The notes under the pieces are model-generated. The model was not told the origin of the DNA and searched no databases. It saw only the letters and a program-made list of their open reading frames with translations. Position numbers and translations under genes: made by a program. From Vibrio chagasii (GTDB lineage Bacteria; Pseudomonadota; Gammaproteobacteria; Enterobacterales; Vibrionaceae): DNA of 64,000 nucleotides. Positions 42,747 to 53,413 of the stretch are shown here, in pieces. The stretch is from the NCBI GenBank assembly GCA_041879415.1, contig CP090851.1, positions 2,666,001-2,730,000 of the forward strand, read 5' to 3'. Within the stretch, counting starts at the first letter, position 1. The number at the start of each line of letters is the position of its first letter.

Positions 42747-42870
42747 TCGCGTTTTTGTGAACAAATATGTGCAGTTACTGACAATTGGCGCGAATTTAAG
42801 TAACATCTCGCGCCCTAAAGCGTCATCGACAGATTGAATTGAAAAACACATAGCATTGGAAATTAATACA

Positions 42871-43782
42871 ATGGATAAGATTAAAGTTGGATTGCAGTAC
42901 TGGATTCCACAACATGGACTAACTCGTCTAGTCGGCAAACTGGCGTCTGCTAAAGCGGGCGGCTTAACGACAGCGATCATCAATTGGTTCATCAAACAAT
43001 ACAAAGTGAACATGGATGAAGCACTACATAGCGATCCAAAACACTTTAAAACATTCAATGAATTCTTCGTACGTGAATTGAAAGAGGGCATGCGCCCTAT
43101 CGCTGAAGGTGACTCTGTTATCGTTCACCCAGCTGACGCTCGCGTAAGCCAATTTGGCCCAATCACTGACGGCCAACTGATTCAAGCGAAAGGCCACGAC
43201 TACTCTGCACGTGAACTGTTAGGTGGTGATGCTAGTCTTGCTGAAGAGTTTAAAGATGGTGAATTCGCAACGCTTTACCTATCTCCAAGTGATTACCACC
43301 GCGTACACATGCCATGTGACGGTACACTGCGTCAGATGATCTACGTTCCAGGTGATCTTTTCTCTGTAAACCCGCTAACGGCAGAGAACGTTCCAAACCT
43401 ATTCGCACGTAACGAGCGCGTAGTGTGTATCTTCGATACGGAATTTGGCCCAATGGCACAAGTATTAGTTGGTGCGACTATCGTAGGTAGCATCGAACAA
43501 GTATGGGCTGGCACGATTACTCCACCTCGTGGCAACTCGGTTTACAAGTGGGATTACCCAGCACAAGGTGACAAAGCAATCATCTTGAAGAAAGGCGAAG
43601 AGATGGGTCGCTTTAAACTTGGCTCAACCGTGATCAACTTATTTGCGAAAGATGCAATCAAGTTCGACGACACGATGCAAAATGGCGAGAAAACGGTTCT
43701 TGGTACGCCTTACGCGCACATCGCTGGTAAAGACGTTGAGGCTGAAGCTGTTGATTCATTAGAGAGCACAGACCAAGCGTAA
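42871..43782 (+). CDS. psd: Phosphatidylserine decarboxylase
   Basis: Psd makes phosphatidylethanolamine from phosphatidylserine at the inner membrane. The proenzyme cuts itself in the LGST motif ([13 protein letters not shown] near residue 245) to form the pyruvoyl group on the new alpha chain. [13 protein letters not shown] with the catalytic His near 140 and [11 protein letters not shown] with Asp near 87 complete the serine-protease-like triad. I use the ATG at 42871 ([11 protein letters not shown]), giving 303 residues; five residues of in-frame sequence lie ahead of it. It follows rsgA on the same strand and ends in a terminator. Confidence 0.96.
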   Translation: MDKIKVGLQYWIPQHGLTRLVGKLASAKAGGLTTAIINWFIKQYKVNMDEALHSDPKHFKTFNEFFVRELKEGMRPIAEGDSVIVHPADARVSQFGPITDGQLIQAKGHDYSARELLGGDASLAEEFKDGEFATLYLSPSDYHRVHMPCDGTLRQMIYVPGDLFSVNPLTAENVPNLFARNERVVCIFDTEFGPMAQVLVGATIVGSIEQVWAGTITPPRGNSVYKWDYPAQGDKAIILKKGEEMGRFKLGSTVINLFAKDAIKFDDTMQNGEKTVLGTPYAHIAGKDVEAEAVDSLESTDQA

Positions 43783-43809
43783 TAATTTGAGTAAACTCAT
43801 TTAGCTTTC

Positions 43810-43846
43810 AAGGCGCTTTATTTGAATGAATAACGCGCCTTTTTAT
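43810..43846 (+). terminator. Terminator of rsgA-psd
   Basis: AAGGCGC pairs with GCGCCTT, with further TTTATT/AATAA pairing inside, followed by T-rich sequence. Confidence 0.8.
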
Positions 43847-44048
43847 TACCCAGCTCTCTAACCTTCCAATCCCCCTAAAACCTGACCTAAAAGAGCAATG
43901 CATAAATCAGCGCTATAAAAGATTGACCAAAAACAAAACAGTTGCCGAAACCTTAAACAACTTTTTGATTTTCCAACCCGTCTCCAAGTACCAAAAATCC
44001 AGATAACTTACTCTATTTGAAGATATTTTATTCATAGGGTCTTTGTAC

Positions 44049-45464
44049 ATGCCTAAACTCAATGTTGGCGTTCTGGTCAAGCTGTTGATTTGTTTTGCGA
44101 TTCCCTTAGGCGTGTTATTCATGCCAATAGATTCAATACCTATCGATGACCTGACGCTGATTCAACACCGCCTGCTGGCGATATTCCTACTTGCTGCCCT
44201 GCTTTGGGTACTTGAACCCGTTCCGGTTTTCGCTACCTCGATACTGATCATTGCACTTGAACTGGTGATGATTTCCGACAAAGGTCTGCACTTATTTAGA
44301 AACCCACCAGCAGGGCACGATCTCGGTGAGTTAATCAAATATACCGACATATTCGGTGCATTTTCATCACCAATCATCATTCTATTCATGGGTGGCTTTG
44401 CTCTCGCAATCTCGGCATCTAAGTACGAACTCGATAACAACCTAGCTCGAGTGCTGCTGAAACCATTCGGTACAGAACCGCGCTTCATCATGCTTGGCTT
44501 AATGCTGATCACCGCCGTGTTCTCAATGTTTATGTCGAATACCGCAACCACGGTCATGATGCTAGCTCTGCTTGGCCCTATCGTGGCTTCTGCACCCAAA
44601 GGCGATATGGGGATCAAAGCACTCGTATTGTGTATTCCGATTGCCGCTAATACTGGTGGTATCGCAACACCAATCGGTACGCCTCCCAATGCCATCGCAC
44701 TGCAATATCTGACCGGTGAAAACACCATCGACTTCCTGAGCTGGATGATGATGGGCTTACCCTTTGTGATCATCCAGCTCACCATTGCTTGGTTCCTTCT
44801 TCAGAAAATCTTCCCTTCCACACAGAAAAACATGGTGCTTAAACTCGATGGGCAATTCAGAAAGAGCTGGCGAGCGATCGTGGTTTACGTCACCTTTGCC
44901 GCCACCATCCTATTGTGGATGACCACCAAGCTGCATGGTATGAACACCTATGTGGTCTCTATCATTCCATTAGCGGTCTTCACCTTGACGGGCATTATGG
45001 GTAAAGAAGAGCTCAAGCTGATCAACTGGGATGTGTTGTGGCTAGTCGCCGGTGGTATTGCGATTGGTATCGGCTTAGATAAAACAGGCTTGGCGTCTGC
45101 ATTGGCACATGCGATTGACTATGAGTCACTCTCTCCTGCAGCCGTAGTCATCACGCTGTCTATCGTGTGTTGGTTAATGGCGAACTTCATGTCGAACACC
45201 GCTACGGCCAACTTGCTGATGCCAATAGCTGCGGCAATTGGCGCTTCTATGGAGAGCTTGGCAACGATTGGTGGCTTACAAGGCTTGCTGGTTGTGGTCG
45301 CCTTCTCTGCATCACTCGGTATGATTCTTCCCGTATCAACGCCACCTAATTCACTGGCTTACTCAACCGGGCTTATCGAAAGCAAAGACATGGCGAAGAT
45401 GGGGATCATATTAGGTATTGTCGGCTTGCTCTTGGTCTACCTCGCTCTGTTTATCATCACCTAG
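44049..45464 (+). CDS. DASS-family (SLC13) sodium/anion symporter
   Basis: An inner-membrane protein of 471 residues with about eleven hydrophobic segments. It carries the two Ser-Asn-Thr signatures of the divalent anion:sodium symporters: MSNTATTVMML near residue 160 followed by IGTPPNAIAL, and MSNTATANLL near 385 followed by VSTPPNSLAY. The same paired motifs hold sodium and the dicarboxylate in VcINDY. It probably imports a C4-dicarboxylate (succinate, fumarate, malate) or a related anion; the exact substrate is open. The start is the ATG at 44049, after AGGG at 44036. It stands alone. Fumarate reductase genes lie 6 kb away. Confidence 0.88.
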   Translation: MPKLNVGVLVKLLICFAIPLGVLFMPIDSIPIDDLTLIQHRLLAIFLLAALLWVLEPVPVFATSILIIALELVMISDKGLHLFRNPPAGHDLGELIKYTDIFGAFSSPIIILFMGGFALAISASKYELDNNLARVLLKPFGTEPRFIMLGLMLITAVFSMFMSNTATTVMMLALLGPIVASAPKGDMGIKALVLCIPIAANTGGIATPIGTPPNAIALQYLTGENTIDFLSWMMMGLPFVIIQLTIAWFLLQKIFPSTQKNMVLKLDGQFRKSWRAIVVYVTFAATILLWMTTKLHGMNTYVVSIIPLAVFTLTGIMGKEELKLINWDVLWLVAGGIAIGIGLDKTGLASALAHAIDYESLSPAAVVITLSIVCWLMANFMSNTATANLLMPIAAAIGASMESLATIGGLQGLLVVVAFSASLGMILPVSTPPNSLAYSTGLIESKDMAKMGIILGIVGLLLVYLALFIIT

Positions 45465-45498
45465 TAGACGTTCAGCGTTCATTTCTATTACGAACCAA

Positions 45499-45522
45499 GG
45501 CGCTAAATGTAAATTTAGCGCC
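45499..45522 (+). terminator. Hairpin after the DASS gene
   Basis: GGCGCTAAAT pairs perfectly with ATTTAGCGCC. The T-run is weak (TATTCG), so it is a terminator only with reserve. The rest of 45523-45730 is AT-rich with no feature that I can name. Confidence 0.5.
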
Positions 45523-45730
45523 TATTCGCGCTGCATCACGAGTAACACCCAGAACAAGCAGTTGATTTTTAAATCAATAAGCAACTGTGACTTTACTTCA
45601 CTGTTTTGCAAAAAGCAGAGTAAATATATTTATAATTTATGATTTTAAACACATTCATTCTGCCTAAGACAGCGGCACTATACGCTTATTAAAGACACAT
45701 TAATTCATTATTAAGTACGTCAACGTCATT

Positions 45731-45996
45731 AGGGCGTATTGACCTTTCGAGCTGATTTTTGCAGCGAATTGCTGGGTGTTTCTACAAGGCAGAGGCTTTG
45801 ATGTGTAGCTAACCTACATGAGAAGCCGATAACACAGTAGAAATGACTAGCAAACGCTGCCCGAAGGGTTCGGCTAAAAGCGTTTTACTCTTTGTTGAGG
45901 GAGATTTGCTTAGGGTGACTAGGCTACTTCTCCCTCGCCGCGATTAAAACGCTTTTATCTCGAACAAAATTTAATCACGCAAGGTCAACACGCCCT
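45731..45996. repeat. 266-bp structured intergenic repeat, copy b (element R2b)
   Basis: Gap-free partner of the 266-bp element at 19296-19561 and in the same orientation. Ends AGGGCGTATT and the complement of AGGGCGTGTT pair. The internal stems are kept although the sequence differs, for example GAGGGAGA with TCTCCCTC where copy a has GAAGAATAT with ATACTCTTC. It ends 30 bases ahead of the chemoreceptor start codon, so if the chemoreceptor promoter lies upstream or inside it, it would form the 5' leader of that mRNA. Confidence 0.75.
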
Positions 45997-46025
45997 AGTT
46001 TTGTCTAATCAGAGAGGAATGGACC

Positions 46026-47906
46026 TTGAGACATACTATTAAATTTAAGATTCAGGTCGCTATTGCGATCATTATCGCTGTCGTGAGTGGCACCCAAGCC
46101 TGGATATCGGTTAACCAACTCACTCAAGAGACTGAGGTCGCGATCAACCAAGAAATGAAGAATGTCAGTGTAGGAACGACCAACTACATTGCCGATTGGC
46201 TTTCGACTCGCAGTGACATGATGCTAGCCAATGAGCCAACCATTTCAAGCAACAGTAATTCAGACCGTGAGTTATTGATCACCAAACAAGCCGGACAATT
46301 CCTATCGGTTTATGCGGGTTTTAGTGACGGCACGATCGCTTATGGTGATAAAACGGAAAGCTGGCCAGCAGACTACGATCCTCGTACCCGCCCTTGGTAC
46401 AAAGATGCCAACGCCGCATCCGATCTTATCATTACTGAACCATATCAAGATTTCGATGGCAGTATCGTCATCAGCTTTGCGAAAGCCTTTAGCGGTCAAA
46501 AACAGGGTGTACTAGCTGCGGACTTAACCGTGACGAGCATTATCGATACAGTTCTTAACGTAAAACTGGATAACGATGGCTTCGCCTTCTTGGTGGATGG
46601 TAACAACAACATCGTTGCGTACAGCGATGAAGCATTAAGTCAAAAACCACTCACAAGCTTAAATCCAGAGTTGACCGCAAACCGAGTGTCACAACTGATT
46701 CAGAACCAAACGATCACCACATTGGCTTGGCCGGGTCAGGGAGATAAGTTGGTTTACATTGCTAACGTGCCGAATACCGATTGGTCTCTGGGCATTGTTA
46801 TCGATAAAGAGCTAGCGTTCTCGGCGGTCACGGATGCGATTCAATTCATCGCACTAACCTCACTTGTTCTGTACATCGTGATTTCAATCGCTAGCACCAT
46901 GGTCATCAACCGACTGCTTTACCCATTACAAACCTTGTCAGAAGCGCTGACCCAACTTGCTCAAGGTCGAGGTGACCTTACACAACGTATCGATATCACC
47001 CGCATGGATGAGATAGGTAAGCTTGCTGAGCTGGTAAACCAATTCTTAAGTCAAATGCAGATCATGCTGAAAGGCGTCGTTGAGCACAGCCATGACTTGA
47101 ACAACCACGCCGAAAAAGCGAACCAACTGGCAACGCAATCCTCTATTCGAGTGGAGAATCAACAAAACGATATCAACCAGATTGCGACTGCAATTCATGA
47201 GATGTCAGCAACTGCCGCCGAAGTGGCGAGCCATGCAGAATTAACCGCATCCGCTTCTCAAGCCTCTGCAACCGCTTGTAATGACGGCCAAGAAGTAATT
47301 AAACAGAACCGTGATGCCATCACTCGCCTTGCGACCCAAGTGGAAGACGCAGCCAATGTGATCCGAGAGCTGGAAAACAACGCACAAAGCATCAACCAGA
47401 TCTTATCCACCATTCAAGGCATTGCTGAGCAAACCAACCTATTAGCATTGAATGCTGCCATTGAAGCGGCACGTGCTGGAGAGCAAGGTCGTGGGTTTGC
47501 GGTTGTCGCCGATGAAGTTCGAGTGCTAAGCCAAAGAACGCATGGCTCAACGGAAGAGATCCGTGTGATGATCGATACCCTACAAAAGAATACAGAACAT
47601 GCGGTGGATAGCATGACCACCAGCACTCAATTGGCAGAAAACAGTGTTGGCTTCGCAGAGCAAGCACACGACAGCCTGTCTAAAATCACGCAAGCCATTA
47701 GTGAAATCAACGACATGGCACTGCAGATAGCCAGCGCAGCAGAAGAGCAACGAGCAGTAAGTGAAGACATCAGCCGAAATACACAAGGGATCAAAGATGC
47801 CTCTGACGACCTAGCCCAACAAGCTGAAAGCAGCCGTAATAGCTCAAATGAGATGAGTAGTGCAGCTGAATCGATGCGTCGAGATGTGGAGCGCTTTAAG
47901 GTATAA
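46026..47906 (+). CDS. Methyl-accepting chemotaxis protein, dCache-type amino-acid sensor
   Basis: A full chemoreceptor of 626 residues: membrane helix 9-28, periplasmic double-Cache domain about 35-270, second helix 275-298, HAMP about 300-352, and a signalling domain with the hairpin tip [19 protein letters not shown] near 485. Residues Tyr117, Arg122, Trp124, Tyr125, Tyr140 and Asp166 (in [16 protein letters not shown] and AADL) follow the amino-acid-binding dCache_1AA pattern known from PctA. The start is TTG at 46026 with AGAGGA at 46012; the ATG at 46019 is out of frame and opens only a 7-codon frame. There is no C-terminal NWETF-type tail. The 266-bp repeat R2b lies just upstream. Confidence 0.92.
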   Translation: MRHTIKFKIQVAIAIIIAVVSGTQAWISVNQLTQETEVAINQEMKNVSVGTTNYIADWLSTRSDMMLANEPTISSNSNSDRELLITKQAGQFLSVYAGFSDGTIAYGDKTESWPADYDPRTRPWYKDANAASDLIITEPYQDFDGSIVISFAKAFSGQKQGVLAADLTVTSIIDTVLNVKLDNDGFAFLVDGNNNIVAYSDEALSQKPLTSLNPELTANRVSQLIQNQTITTLAWPGQGDKLVYIANVPNTDWSLGIVIDKELAFSAVTDAIQFIALTSLVLYIVISIASTMVINRLLYPLQTLSEALTQLAQGRGDLTQRIDITRMDEIGKLAELVNQFLSQMQIMLKGVVEHSHDLNNHAEKANQLATQSSIRVENQQNDINQIATAIHEMSATAAEVASHAELTASASQASATACNDGQEVIKQNRDAITRLATQVEDAANVIRELENNAQSINQILSTIQGIAEQTNLLALNAAIEAARAGEQGRGFAVVADEVRVLSQRTHGSTEEIRVMIDTLQKNTEHAVDSMTTSTQLAENSVGFAEQAHDSLSKITQAISEINDMALQIASAAEEQRAVSEDISRNTQGIKDASDDLAQQAESSRNSSNEMSSAAESMRRDVERFKV

Positions 47907-47945
47907 AGCCTCGCGACTCAAGCAAGCGAAACGGATAACCGAAGC

Positions 47946-48009
47946 AAACCTATCACTGAGGAGCAAAGCGGTGCATTTATTAAGAATCGCTTTGTTCTCA
48001 GTTCGGTTT
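47946..48009 (+). repeat. Long imperfect hairpin between the chemoreceptor and EamA genes
   Basis: Arms AAACC, ACTGAG and CAAAGCG pair in order with CGCTTTG, CTCAGT and GGTTT, giving 18 pairs interrupted by short internal loops around a 16-base loop. No T-run follows. It may be a transcript-end or processing structure or a small repeat element. Confidence 0.5.
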
Positions 48010-48058
48010 GATGCATATTGATGAGCTAATTTATCCCAGACACAAGGACTGTTAATCG

Positions 48059-48946
48059 ATGGGGTTCGAATGGTTGGCTTTCGCCGCTGCTTTTCTTTGG
48101 GCTATCGCAAGCCTAATGTCCGTAAAGCCAGCTCAACACTTAGGTTCTTTTGCCTATAGCCGCTGGCGTATGGGCTGTACTGCGGTCATCTTATCGAGCA
48201 TGGCTTGGTTTACTGGTGGCTGGTCAACTGTCGAAACAGAGCTAATCACGCCGATGATGCTGTCTGGCCTGATTGGTATCTTCATTGGTGATACCGCCCT
48301 ATTTGCCTGCTTGAACCGAATGGGCCCGCGCCAAGCTGGCTTACTGTTCTCTTGTCACGCCGTATTTTCTGCGATTCTCGGTTACTTCCTGTTTAGCGAG
48401 AGCATGACCTCTGGCGAGCTTATTGGCTCGGCGTTGGTGTTTAGTGGTGTATTAACTGCGATCTTCTTTGGTCGTCGAGGCCAAGCAAACAACCAGCTTG
48501 AAACCATCAAGGGTACGGTGTGGATTGGTGTTGCTCTGGGCATCACTGCGGCTATCTGCCAAGCATTGGGCGGTATTATTGCCAAACCTGTGATGCAAAC
48601 TAGCATCGACCCAGTAGCCGCTTCTGCGATTCGAATGATCACCGCCTTTGTTGGTCACTCCGCATTTCGCTTAACAGGCGCTAAGCTTTCACGCGCACTG
48701 AACCCGATGAATACTCAAATATTCGCGATTACTGCAGTAAACGGTTTTCTTGCGATGGCAGTAGGTATGACGCTGATCTTGTATGCACTGCAGGAAGGCA
48801 ATGTCGGCATGGTTGCTCTACTCTCTTCAACCACACCTATCATGTTGCTACCCATTCTCTGGCTGTACACCAAGCAAAGACCAAACGCCTATGCTTGGAT
48901 CGGTGCCATTGTTGCCGTAGTGGGTACTGGTATTCTGGTCAGCTAA
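48059..48946 (+). CDS. EamA/DMT-family transporter
   Basis: A 295-residue inner-membrane protein with ten hydrophobic segments in two EamA halves (residues 1-140 and 150-295). It belongs to the drug/metabolite transporter superfamily. Family-type features are the N-terminal FLWAIASLMS, SRWRMGCTAV near 38, IFIGDTALFACLNRMGPRQAGLL near 80, and the second-half VGMVALLSSTTPIMLLPILWLYTKQRPN. Members export amino acids, sugars or other metabolites; the substrate cannot be inferred here. It converges on epmA with 35 bases between them, and has no operon partner. Confidence 0.88.
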   Translation: MGFEWLAFAAAFLWAIASLMSVKPAQHLGSFAYSRWRMGCTAVILSSMAWFTGGWSTVETELITPMMLSGLIGIFIGDTALFACLNRMGPRQAGLLFSCHAVFSAILGYFLFSESMTSGELIGSALVFSGVLTAIFFGRRGQANNQLETIKGTVWIGVALGITAAICQALGGIIAKPVMQTSIDPVAASAIRMITAFVGHSAFRLTGAKLSRALNPMNTQIFAITAVNGFLAMAVGMTLILYALQEGNVGMVALLSSTTPIMLLPILWLYTKQRPNAYAWIGAIVAVVGTGILVS

Positions 48947-48981
48947 TCGATCTGCTCGCTAACTTCTCTAGCTAACTAACA

Positions 48982-49953
48982 TTAAGAACGCGGGAATGGG
49001 AAAGCGGTCACGTCATCGATATGGTCGTAACCTAAAGCCAACATGATTAGCCTATCGATACCCAATGCAACACCCGCACAATCAGGCAAACCCGCTTTTA
49101 ATGCCTCAATCAAGTTATGGTCAATCGGTTGAGGCGACAAGCCCATCTCGATACGCTTGGCATTGTCATCTTCAAAGCGTTTAAGCTGTTCTTGTGGCTT
49201 ATCTAACTCATGGAAACCGTTTGCTAGCTCAATGCCTTTGAAGTACACCTCAAAACGGTCAGCCACTCGCGGATCGTTCGGGTTAATCTTGGCTAATGCT
49301 GCCTGTGAAGCTGGGAAGTCATAAACAAATGCAGGTACCGTCTGACCAATCTTTTCTTCAACACCCACGCTAAATAGCAATTGCAGCAAGGTATCGCGGT
49401 CCTCTTCAGGATCAGCAATATCACTTAACCCAAGCTTGGCTGCCGCTTGTTTTAGAGTATCCATCGAATCTTCAAGTGGACACACGCCTAGCACGTCGAT
49501 GAAGGCTTGTTGATAAGTCATGCGCTCTGCTTTGCCTGATTTTAGGATTTGCTGTAATAGCAGGTCCATCTCATCCATCAACTTATGATGGTCAAAACCG
49601 ACACGGTACCACTCCAGCATGGTGAATTCAGGGTTGTGGTAACGGCCGTTCTCTTCATTACGAAACGACTTACAAATTTGGTAAATACAACCACTTCCTG
49701 CAGCTAACAAGCGCTTCATATGAAATTCAGGGCTTGTCATAAAGAACAGAGGTTGCCCTTGCGCGTAACCTGGGCCAACGAATTCAGTTTTGAAAGTATG
49801 CAAATGCACATCCGTCACCGTGGCGTGACTCATGGCTGGCGTATCGACCTCCATCACGTCTCGCTCTGCAAAAAAATGGCGGATTTGACTAAGGATATCA
49901 GCACGTTGCTTTAACTGCTTAATGGTTGCGGCAGGTTGCCATGTAGAGTGCAT
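48982..49953 (-). CDS. epmA: Elongation factor P (R)-beta-lysine ligase
   Basis: EpmA attaches (R)-beta-lysine to Lys34 of EF-P. It is a paralogue of the class II lysyl-tRNA synthetase catalytic core without the anticodon-binding domain. The 323-residue protein has motif 1 region [15 protein letters not shown], motif 2 [27 protein letters not shown] near 105, and motif 3 [15 protein letters not shown] near 300. I use the ATG at 49953 (MHSTWQPA); six more in-frame residues exist upstream. It diverges from frdABCD as in E. coli, and its partners efp and epmB lie 5-7 kb to the right. Confidence 0.96.
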   Translation of the reverse strand: MHSTWQPAATIKQLKQRADILSQIRHFFAERDVMEVDTPAMSHATVTDVHLHTFKTEFVGPGYAQGQPLFFMTSPEFHMKRLLAAGSGCIYQICKSFRNEENGRYHNPEFTMLEWYRVGFDHHKLMDEMDLLLQQILKSGKAERMTYQQAFIDVLGVCPLEDSMDTLKQAAAKLGLSDIADPEEDRDTLLQLLFSVGVEEKIGQTVPAFVYDFPASQAALAKINPNDPRVADRFEVYFKGIELANGFHELDKPQEQLKRFEDDNAKRIEMGLSPQPIDHNLIEALKAGLPDCAGVALGIDRLIMLALGYDHIDDVTAFPFPRS

Positions 49954-50188
49954 TACTAAGTTCCATATCACTGAATTCTAGGCGACGAAAATTATCACTT
50001 TTCGCTGCTTTTGTAAGCTTCTATCTTTGTATTAATTAAACCGTCGTGTTGTTTAGATGAAGCCATAAAATCACGTTCTACAATACAATTATTAATATTC
50101 AACCCCACCCAACATTGATAACAAAAATCATACTCAACAAGCCGTTAACACAAGCCCTGTGGACGAATCGTTATCAATAATTGATTGC

Positions 50189-50204
50189 CGTGATTGCAGT
50201 CACA
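50189..50204 (+). promoter_or_regulatory. Candidate CRP-type site ahead of frdABCD
   Basis: CGTGA-TTGCAG-TCACA matches the CRP consensus TGTGA-N6-TCACA at nine of ten bases. TATAAT follows at 50210-50215, but its spacing would put the site near -25, which fits neither class I nor class II activation, so the promoter call is uncertain. The rest of the 451-base gap (49954-50404) is AT-rich; I found no convincing FNR site. Confidence 0.35.
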
Positions 50205-50404
50205 TAACCTATAATTTCTATGCCTCCATATGCATTACCGGAGCAAAAACCTAAATACATCAATTTTTCAAACACCCTCCTCTCTTACACTGAACCTACC
50301 ACTTAAGGCTTAGAGGTGATAATCGGTTGATGCCGTTTACTGCTCTCTAAATAGGCTTTTTATAATAACAAGCGGAATACTCCGCATCACACTGGAGAAT
50401 AACT

Positions 50405-52237
50405 GTGAAGACAATTACCACAGATATCGCAGTCATCGGCGCAGGCGGCGCTGGTCTTCGTACAGCTATTGCAGCAGCTGAAGCTAATCCTGATCTGGAA
50501 GTAGCACTGATTTCTAAAGTTTACCCAATGCGTTCGCACACGGTAGCAGCAGAAGGCGGTTCAGCAGCGGTAATTAAAGACGAAGATAGCCTAGACAACC
50601 ACTTCAACGATACTGTTGGCGGTGGCGACTGGCTATGTGAACAGGATGTTGTTGAATACTTTGTTGAAAACGCGACTCGCGAAATGATCCAAATGGAACA
50701 ATGGGGCTGCCCATGGAGTCGTAAAGAAAACGGTGAAGTAAACGTACGCCGATTCGGCGGTATGAAGGTAGAAAGAACGTGGTTCGCAGCCGATAAAACT
50801 GGCTTCCACATGCTTCATACTCTGTTCCAGACTTCGATGAAGTACGACCAAATCAAACGATTTGACGAGTACTTTGTGGTGGATTTGATCGTTGAAGAAG
50901 GCGAAGTACAAGGCCTTATCGCGATTCATATGTCTGAAGGTGAGCTTGTTACCATCAAAGCAAAGTCGGTTGTTCTAGCAACAGGTGGCGCAGGTCGTGT
51001 TTACCACTGTAATACTAACGGCGGCATCGTGACCGGTGACGGTATGGCAATGGCTTATCGCCACGGTGTGCCACTGCGTGACATGGAGTTCGTTCAATAC
51101 CACCCAACAGGCCTACCGGGCACGGGGATCTTGATGACCGAAGGTTGTCGTGGTGAAGGCGGTATCATCGTTAACAAGAACGGCTACCGTTACCTACAAG
51201 ATTACGGCATGGGCCCTGAAACACCAGTGGGCGAGCCGAAAAACAAATACATGGAACTGGGTCCACGTGACAAAGTTTCTCAAGCATTCTGGCACGAGCA
51301 GCAGAAAGGCAACACCATCAAGCACCCTCTTGGTGATGTAGTACACCTTGACCTTCGCCACCTAGGTGAAGAGTACCTGCAAGAGCGTCTGCCGTTCATC
51401 TGTGAGCTAGCAAAAGCGTACGTGAACGTTGACCCAGCAAAAGAGCCAATCCCAATCCGTCCTACCGTTCACTACACCATGGGTGGTATCGAAACCAATG
51501 GTACTTGTGAAACTCGCATCAAAGGCCTATTCGCGGTGGGTGAATGTGCGTCGGTTGGCCTACACGGTGCAAACCGCCTAGGGTCTAACTCTCTGGCTGA
51601 GTTCGTAGTATTTGGCCGCGTTGCCGGTGAACACGCTGTGAAACGCGCAGCAGAGTTCAAAGGCTGGAATGAAGAGTCTATCGCTAAGCAAGTAAAAGCG
51701 GTTGAAGATCGCATCGCAGCGTTGATGAACCAAGAAGGCGACGAAAACTGGGCAGATATCCGTACTGAAATGGGTCACACCATGGAAGCGGGTTGTGGTA
51801 TCTACCGTCAAGAAGACTTGATGCAAGAGACCATCAACAAGATCACTGAACTGAAAGCGCGCTACAAGAAGATCAGCATCAAAGACAAAGGCAAGGTGTT
51901 CAACACTGACCTACTTTACGCTATCGAAGTGGGCTACGGACTAGAAGTCGCAGAAGCAATGGTTCACTCAGCAATCCTTCGTAAAGAGTCTCGCGGTGCA
52001 CACCAACGTCTCGACGACAACTGCACAGAGCGTGATGACGTGAACTTCCTAAAACACTCACTCTCTTTCTTCAATGAAGATGCAGCACCAACCATCGATT
52101 ACAGCGACGTTAAGATCACCAAGTCTCAACCAAAAGCACGTCTGTACGGTGAAGCTGCAGAGAAAGCCGCGGCCGCTGAAAAAGCTGCAGCAGCGAATGT
52201 CGCTCAAGATGAGAACCGTGAAGAGGAGAAAGCGTAA
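50405..52237 (+). CDS. frdA: Fumarate reductase flavoprotein subunit
   Basis: FrdA holds covalent FAD and reduces fumarate to succinate at the end of anaerobic respiration. The 610-residue protein starts at GTG (50405) after GGAG. It shows the dinucleotide fold [19 protein letters not shown], the flavin-linked histidine in [16 protein letters not shown] near residue 44, [21 protein letters not shown] near 233 with active-site residues, and [19 protein letters not shown] near 380. The end carries an unusual Ala/Glu/Lys-rich tail of about 25 residues ([20 protein letters not shown]). Its stop overlaps the frdB start (TAATG). First gene of frdABCD. Confidence 0.98.
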   Translation: MKTITTDIAVIGAGGAGLRTAIAAAEANPDLEVALISKVYPMRSHTVAAEGGSAAVIKDEDSLDNHFNDTVGGGDWLCEQDVVEYFVENATREMIQMEQWGCPWSRKENGEVNVRRFGGMKVERTWFAADKTGFHMLHTLFQTSMKYDQIKRFDEYFVVDLIVEEGEVQGLIAIHMSEGELVTIKAKSVVLATGGAGRVYHCNTNGGIVTGDGMAMAYRHGVPLRDMEFVQYHPTGLPGTGILMTEGCRGEGGIIVNKNGYRYLQDYGMGPETPVGEPKNKYMELGPRDKVSQAFWHEQQKGNTIKHPLGDVVHLDLRHLGEEYLQERLPFICELAKAYVNVDPAKEPIPIRPTVHYTMGGIETNGTCETRIKGLFAVGECASVGLHGANRLGSNSLAEFVVFGRVAGEHAVKRAAEFKGWNEESIAKQVKAVEDRIAALMNQEGDENWADIRTEMGHTMEAGCGIYRQEDLMQETINKITELKARYKKISIKDKGKVFNTDLLYAIEVGYGLEVAEAMVHSAILRKESRGAHQRLDDNCTERDDVNFLKHSLSFFNEDAAPTIDYSDVKITKSQPKARLYGEAAEKAAAAEKAAAANVAQDENREEEKA

Positions 52238-53016
52238 TGTCAGCGAATCGTATCCAAAAAGTAGACATTCTGCGCTACGACCCAGAGAAAGATGCAGAAC
52301 CTTACATGCAGACTTTCGAAGTCCCATTCGATGAAACCATGTCGGTACTCGACGCGATTGGTTACATCAAAGACCACCAAGACAAAGACCTTTCATACCG
52401 TTGGTCTTGTCGTATGGCGATCTGTGGTTCTTGCGGCATCATGGTTGATGGTGTGCCTAAGCTAGCGTGTAAGAGCTTCTTACGTGACTACCCGAACGGC
52501 CTGACTATCGAGCCATTAGCTAACTTCCCAATCGAGAAAGATTTGATTGTCGACATGACGCCGTTCATCGAGCGCCTTGAAGCTATCAAGCCTTACATCA
52601 TTGGTAACGACCGTAAGCCTGAAGACGGCACTAACCTACAAACACCTGAACAAATGGCTAAGTACAAACAGTTCGCAGGTTGTATCAACTGTGGTCTTTG
52701 CTACGCAGCGTGTCCTCAATTCGGTCTAAACCCAGAGTTCATTGGCCCTGCAGCATTGACTCTTGCTCACCGTTACAACCTAGATAGCCGTGACAACGGT
52801 AAAGATGAGCGTATGAAGCTTATCAACGGTGAAAACGGCGCTTGGGGCTGTACGTTTGTTGGTTACTGTTCTGAAGTATGTCCGAAGAAAGTAGACCCAG
52901 CAGCAGCGGTTAACCAAGGTAAAGTTGAGTCTTCAATGGACTTCGTTATCTCGATGTTCAAACCTGACGGTACATCTGTTAGCAAGAACCAAGTAAAAAC
53001 TGCAGAGGAGGCATAA
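52237..53016 (+). CDS. frdB: Fumarate reductase iron-sulfur subunit
   Basis: FrdB carries three iron-sulfur clusters that link the membrane quinol site to FrdA. In the 259-residue protein the [2Fe-2S] ligands are in [22 protein letters not shown] near residues 65-85; the [4Fe-4S] and [3Fe-4S] ligands are in [14 protein letters not shown] near 149 and [17 protein letters not shown] near 206. It overlaps the frdA stop by one base and ends 1 base before frdC, so the four frd genes are tightly coupled. Confidence 0.98.
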   Translation: MSANRIQKVDILRYDPEKDAEPYMQTFEVPFDETMSVLDAIGYIKDHQDKDLSYRWSCRMAICGSCGIMVDGVPKLACKSFLRDYPNGLTIEPLANFPIEKDLIVDMTPFIERLEAIKPYIIGNDRKPEDGTNLQTPEQMAKYKQFAGCINCGLCYAACPQFGLNPEFIGPAALTLAHRYNLDSRDNGKDERMKLINGENGAWGCTFVGYCSEVCPKKVDPAAAVNQGKVESSMDFVISMFKPDGTSVSKNQVKTAEEA

Positions 53017-53017
53017 G

Positions 53018-53401
53018 ATGAGCAATCGTAAGCCTTATGTTCGTGAGATGAAGAGAACGTGGTGGAGCAACCATCCGTTCTACCGCTTCTACATGCTACG
53101 TGAAGCAACTGTACTGCCTTTGATTCTGTTCACTGTATTCCTAACCTTTGGTCTGGGTGCACTAGTGAAAGGCCCTGAGGCATGGGCTAGTTGGTTGAGC
53201 TTTATGGCTAACCCTATCATTGTCGGTATTAATATTGTGGCTCTGTTAGGCAGCTTAATGCACGCTCAAACCTTCTTCAGCATGATGCCTCAAGTAATGC
53301 CAATCCGCCTGAAAGGCAAATTGGTTGATAAAAGAATCATCGTACTGACCCAATGGGCAGCGGTAGCTTTTATTTCTTTAATCGTTCTTGTTGTGGTGTA
53401 A
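53018..53401 (+). CDS. frdC: Fumarate reductase membrane anchor subunit C
   Basis: FrdC is one of two small integral proteins that anchor FrdAB to the inner membrane and bind menaquinol. The 127-residue protein begins with a polar, basic stretch (NRKPYVREMKRTWWSNHPFYRFYMLREAT), typical of the family, and then has three membrane helices (about 30-52, 63-85 and 105-127). FrdD follows 12 bases later. Confidence 0.95.
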   Translation: MSNRKPYVREMKRTWWSNHPFYRFYMLREATVLPLILFTVFLTFGLGALVKGPEAWASWLSFMANPIIVGINIVALLGSLMHAQTFFSMMPQVMPIRLKGKLVDKRIIVLTQWAAVAFISLIVLVVV

Positions 53402-53413
53402 GGAGCTTTCGTT

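Noticed and set aside
43913..44122. Minus-strand 69-residue frame between psd and the DASS gene
   Set aside because: It overlaps the transporter start, has no ribosome-binding site that I see and no coding character.
50173..50185. ATCAATAATTGAT as an FNR site ahead of frdA
   Set aside because: The half-sites point outward compared with TTGAT-N4-ATCAA, so it does not fit FNR.
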